23,844 bases of DNA from UBA2882 sp051877575 (GTDB lineage: Bacteria > Bacillota > Clostridia > Lachnospirales > Lachnospiraceae). The translations under genes were made by a program, and so were the position numbers. The notes beneath the pieces were generated by a model. That model was not told the origin of the DNA, ran no database searches, and saw nothing but the letters and a program-made list of their open reading frames with translations. The stretch covers positions 1 through 23,844 of the forward strand of contig JBJEJA010000001.1 of assembly GCA_051877575.1 (NCBI GenBank). The letters are read 5' to 3'. Of this stretch, positions 22,891-23,844 are shown piece by piece; positions within the stretch are counted from its first letter, which is position 1; each line of letters opens with the position of its first letter.

Positions 22891-23367
22891 TCAGTCTGTT
22901 GTAATAACTAATGTTTTACTTAATGTTTTCATCAGCTTGGTATCAGTGTTCAGATTATAGGCAGACATTTCCTCAAAAGTGATTCCGCCCGTTTCCGATA
23001 CCGTCATTTCATAGGGGAAAATCCTTGCAGTTTCCAGATTGCCGTCCTTTACTAAAATCAAATAGAAATCAAACTCACCTGCATTCCGTACAATATACTT
23101 ATACTTAGTAGTATATGTATCGTTTAACAACCCTTTATGTACCTTTTGATCCGCTTCATCAATCTCGCTTGTAGCATATACATACCATTTATATCCCTGG
23201 GTTAAATCTGCACTCAGTTCAACATGAAACGCAAACGTATTGCTTTCATCATATGTTACCGCATGACTTGTCACCGGTGTCGTCAGTTCCGAATAAGAAC
23301 ACCCCTGTAAAACAAACATGGAAAGTATCAATACCATTGCAAAAAACATGTTTCTAAATCTTTTCAT
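22891..23367 (-). CDS. Small lipoprotein, function unknown
   Basis: A 158-residue exported lipoprotein: a basic start (MKRFR), a hydrophobic stretch (8-20) and the lipobox LQGC with Cys23 as the lipidated residue. I start at ATG 23367, where GGGG lies 8 nt upstream and a standard signal peptide begins; a TTG at 23454 further upstream overlaps the -35. The mature part looks beta-rich. QGYKW (61-65) followed later by GEFDFYLILVKDG recalls chagasin-like (I42) inhibitor folds, but the similarity is slight and I do not assign a function. It is a single gene with its own promoter and terminator. Confidence 0.75.
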   Translation of the reverse strand: MKRFRNMFFAMVLILSMFVLQGCSYSELTTPVTSHAVTYDESNTFAFHVELSADLTQGYKWYVYATSEIDEADQKVHKGLLNDTYTTKYKYIVRNAGEFDFYLILVKDGNLETARIFPYEMTVSETGGITFEEMSAYNLNTDTKLMKTLSKTLVITTD

Positions 23368-23424
23368 ATCATCGTCCCCTTTCAAATTTTTGATTTTCCC
23401 ATGATAGCATCGTCTTTCATACAA

Positions 23425-23454
23425 ATTATGCTGTTCACACCAATAAAATGTCAA
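23425..23454 (-). promoter_or_regulatory. sigma-A promoter of the lipoprotein gene
   Basis: On the minus strand TTGACA (23449-23454), 18 nt and CATAAT (23425-23430), giving a leader of about 50 nt. Beyond it, 23455-23557 is very AT-rich with no gene. Confidence 0.65.
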
Positions 23455-23557
23455 AAAAGATTAGAAATTGCTGTTTTTTATTATCAAGATATAGATATTA
23501 TAACAGTTTCTTACAAAATATCAAATTTATATATCTTAAATATTCTTAAATTTATAT

Positions 23558-23603
23558 AAAAAAATAAAAGATCGGAACCCTGTTTATCAGGTTTTCCGAC
23601 CTT
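23558..23603 (-). terminator. Terminator of the tRNA cluster
   Basis: On the minus strand, 8 nt after tRNA-Lys, a stem of 23588-23601 with 23570-23582 (one bulge, one or two mismatches), a 5-nt loop and then TTTTATTTTTTT. Confidence 0.85.
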
Positions 23604-23611
23604 TTCTCTCG

Positions 23612-23684
23612 TGAGCCACCGGGGACTCGAACCCCGGACAACTTGATTAAAAGTCAAGTGCTCTACCACCTGAGCTAGTGGCCC
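23612..23684 (-). tRNA. tRNA-Lys (UUU)
   Basis: A 73-nt cloverleaf: acceptor GGGCCAC with GTGGCTC (one G-U), anticodon stem CTTGA/TCAAG, loop CTTTTAA with anticodon TTT, T-arm CCGGGG-TTCGAGT-CCCCGG. The discriminator is A; CCA is not encoded. Confidence 0.97.
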
Positions 23685-23692
23685 ATAAAAAG

Positions 23693-23765
<73 letters not shown>

Positions 23766-23787
23766 TAGTGCTATGTAAACACTTGAG

Positions 23788-23844
23788 TAGCGGGGACAGG
23801 ATTTGAACCTGTGACCTTCGGGTTATGAGCCCGACGAGCTTCCA
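23788..23844 (-). tRNA. Initiator tRNA-Met (CAU), partial
   Basis: The 3' portion of a tRNA cut by the window end. The anticodon arm TCGGG-CTCATAA-CCCGA has anticodon CAT and three stacked G-C pairs (G29-G31 with C39-C41), the mark of the initiator; AGCTCGTCGGGCTCATAA is the same as in E. coli tRNA-fMet. T-loop TTCAAAT. The acceptor 3' strand is CCCCGCT with discriminator A; CCA is not encoded. Position 72 is U here. The 5' end, including base 1, is outside the window. Confidence 0.93.

Overview
The window looks like chromosomal DNA of a spore-forming, anaerobic Gram-positive bacterium of class Clostridia, most likely family Lachnospiraceae. The basis is the protein families and gene order: spore maturation genes spmA and spmB, a FabT-type MarR regulator with a single-operon type II fatty acid pathway, an FMN-type enoyl reductase candidate in place of FabI, the Firmicutes block yaaR-holB-yaaT-trmN6-rsmI, strong purine-rich ribosome binding sites and sigma-A promoters, and tRNAs without encoded CCA. 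No insertion sequence, phage gene, integrase or CRISPR array was found, and no gene-free stretch exceeds 300 bases.

Layout. Positions 1-2.5 kb (minus): AEC transporter, NdpA/37-kDa nucleoid-associated protein and a FabT-like regulator, probably one unit. 2.6-3.0 kb (plus): a small membrane-anchored Mrr-type nuclease. 3.1-7.5 kb (minus): spmA and spmB separated by a radical-SAM protein, its TIGR03915 partner and an anchored extracellular protein. 7.7-8.6 kb (plus): a DHH phosphoesterase, ending at a bidirectional terminator. 8.7-14.5 kb (minus): acpP-fabD-fabG-fabF-fabZ-fabK-fabH. 14.6-19.2 kb (minus): gmk-like kinase, yaaR, holB, yaaT, trmN6, rsmI. 19.2-22.7 kb (minus): HD protein, Orn/Lys/Arg decarboxylase, pyruvate kinase. 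22.9-23.4 kb (minus): a small lipoprotein. 23.6 kb to the end (minus): initiator tRNA-Met (cut by the window edge), tRNA-Phe and tRNA-Lys.

How the genes work together. The fab operon covers initiation, elongation and the carrier protein of fatty acid synthesis, but acetyl-CoA carboxylase genes are not in this window. Two perfect TTTGA-N3-TCAAA operators, one over the acpP promoter and one between acpP and fabD, match the FabT box, and a FabT-like gene lies about 8 kb downstream. A terminator after acpP would let the carrier protein be made in excess of the enzymes.

The most interesting region is the spm cluster. spmA has a good sporulation sigma-E promoter candidate. Directly behind its stop codon is a compact sigma-A promoter whose spacer is a LexA (SOS) box, 13 of 14 positions matching the Bacillus consensus. 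It drives a radical-SAM protein with a helix-hairpin-helix and a C-terminal QMSLF sliding-clamp motif, followed 4 nt later by its TIGR03915/DUF4130 partner. This suggests a DNA repair or modification pair inducible by DNA damage and also readable during sporulation. The predicted transcription start coincides with the start codon, so this mRNA may be leaderless; the AEC and HD genes show a similar arrangement.
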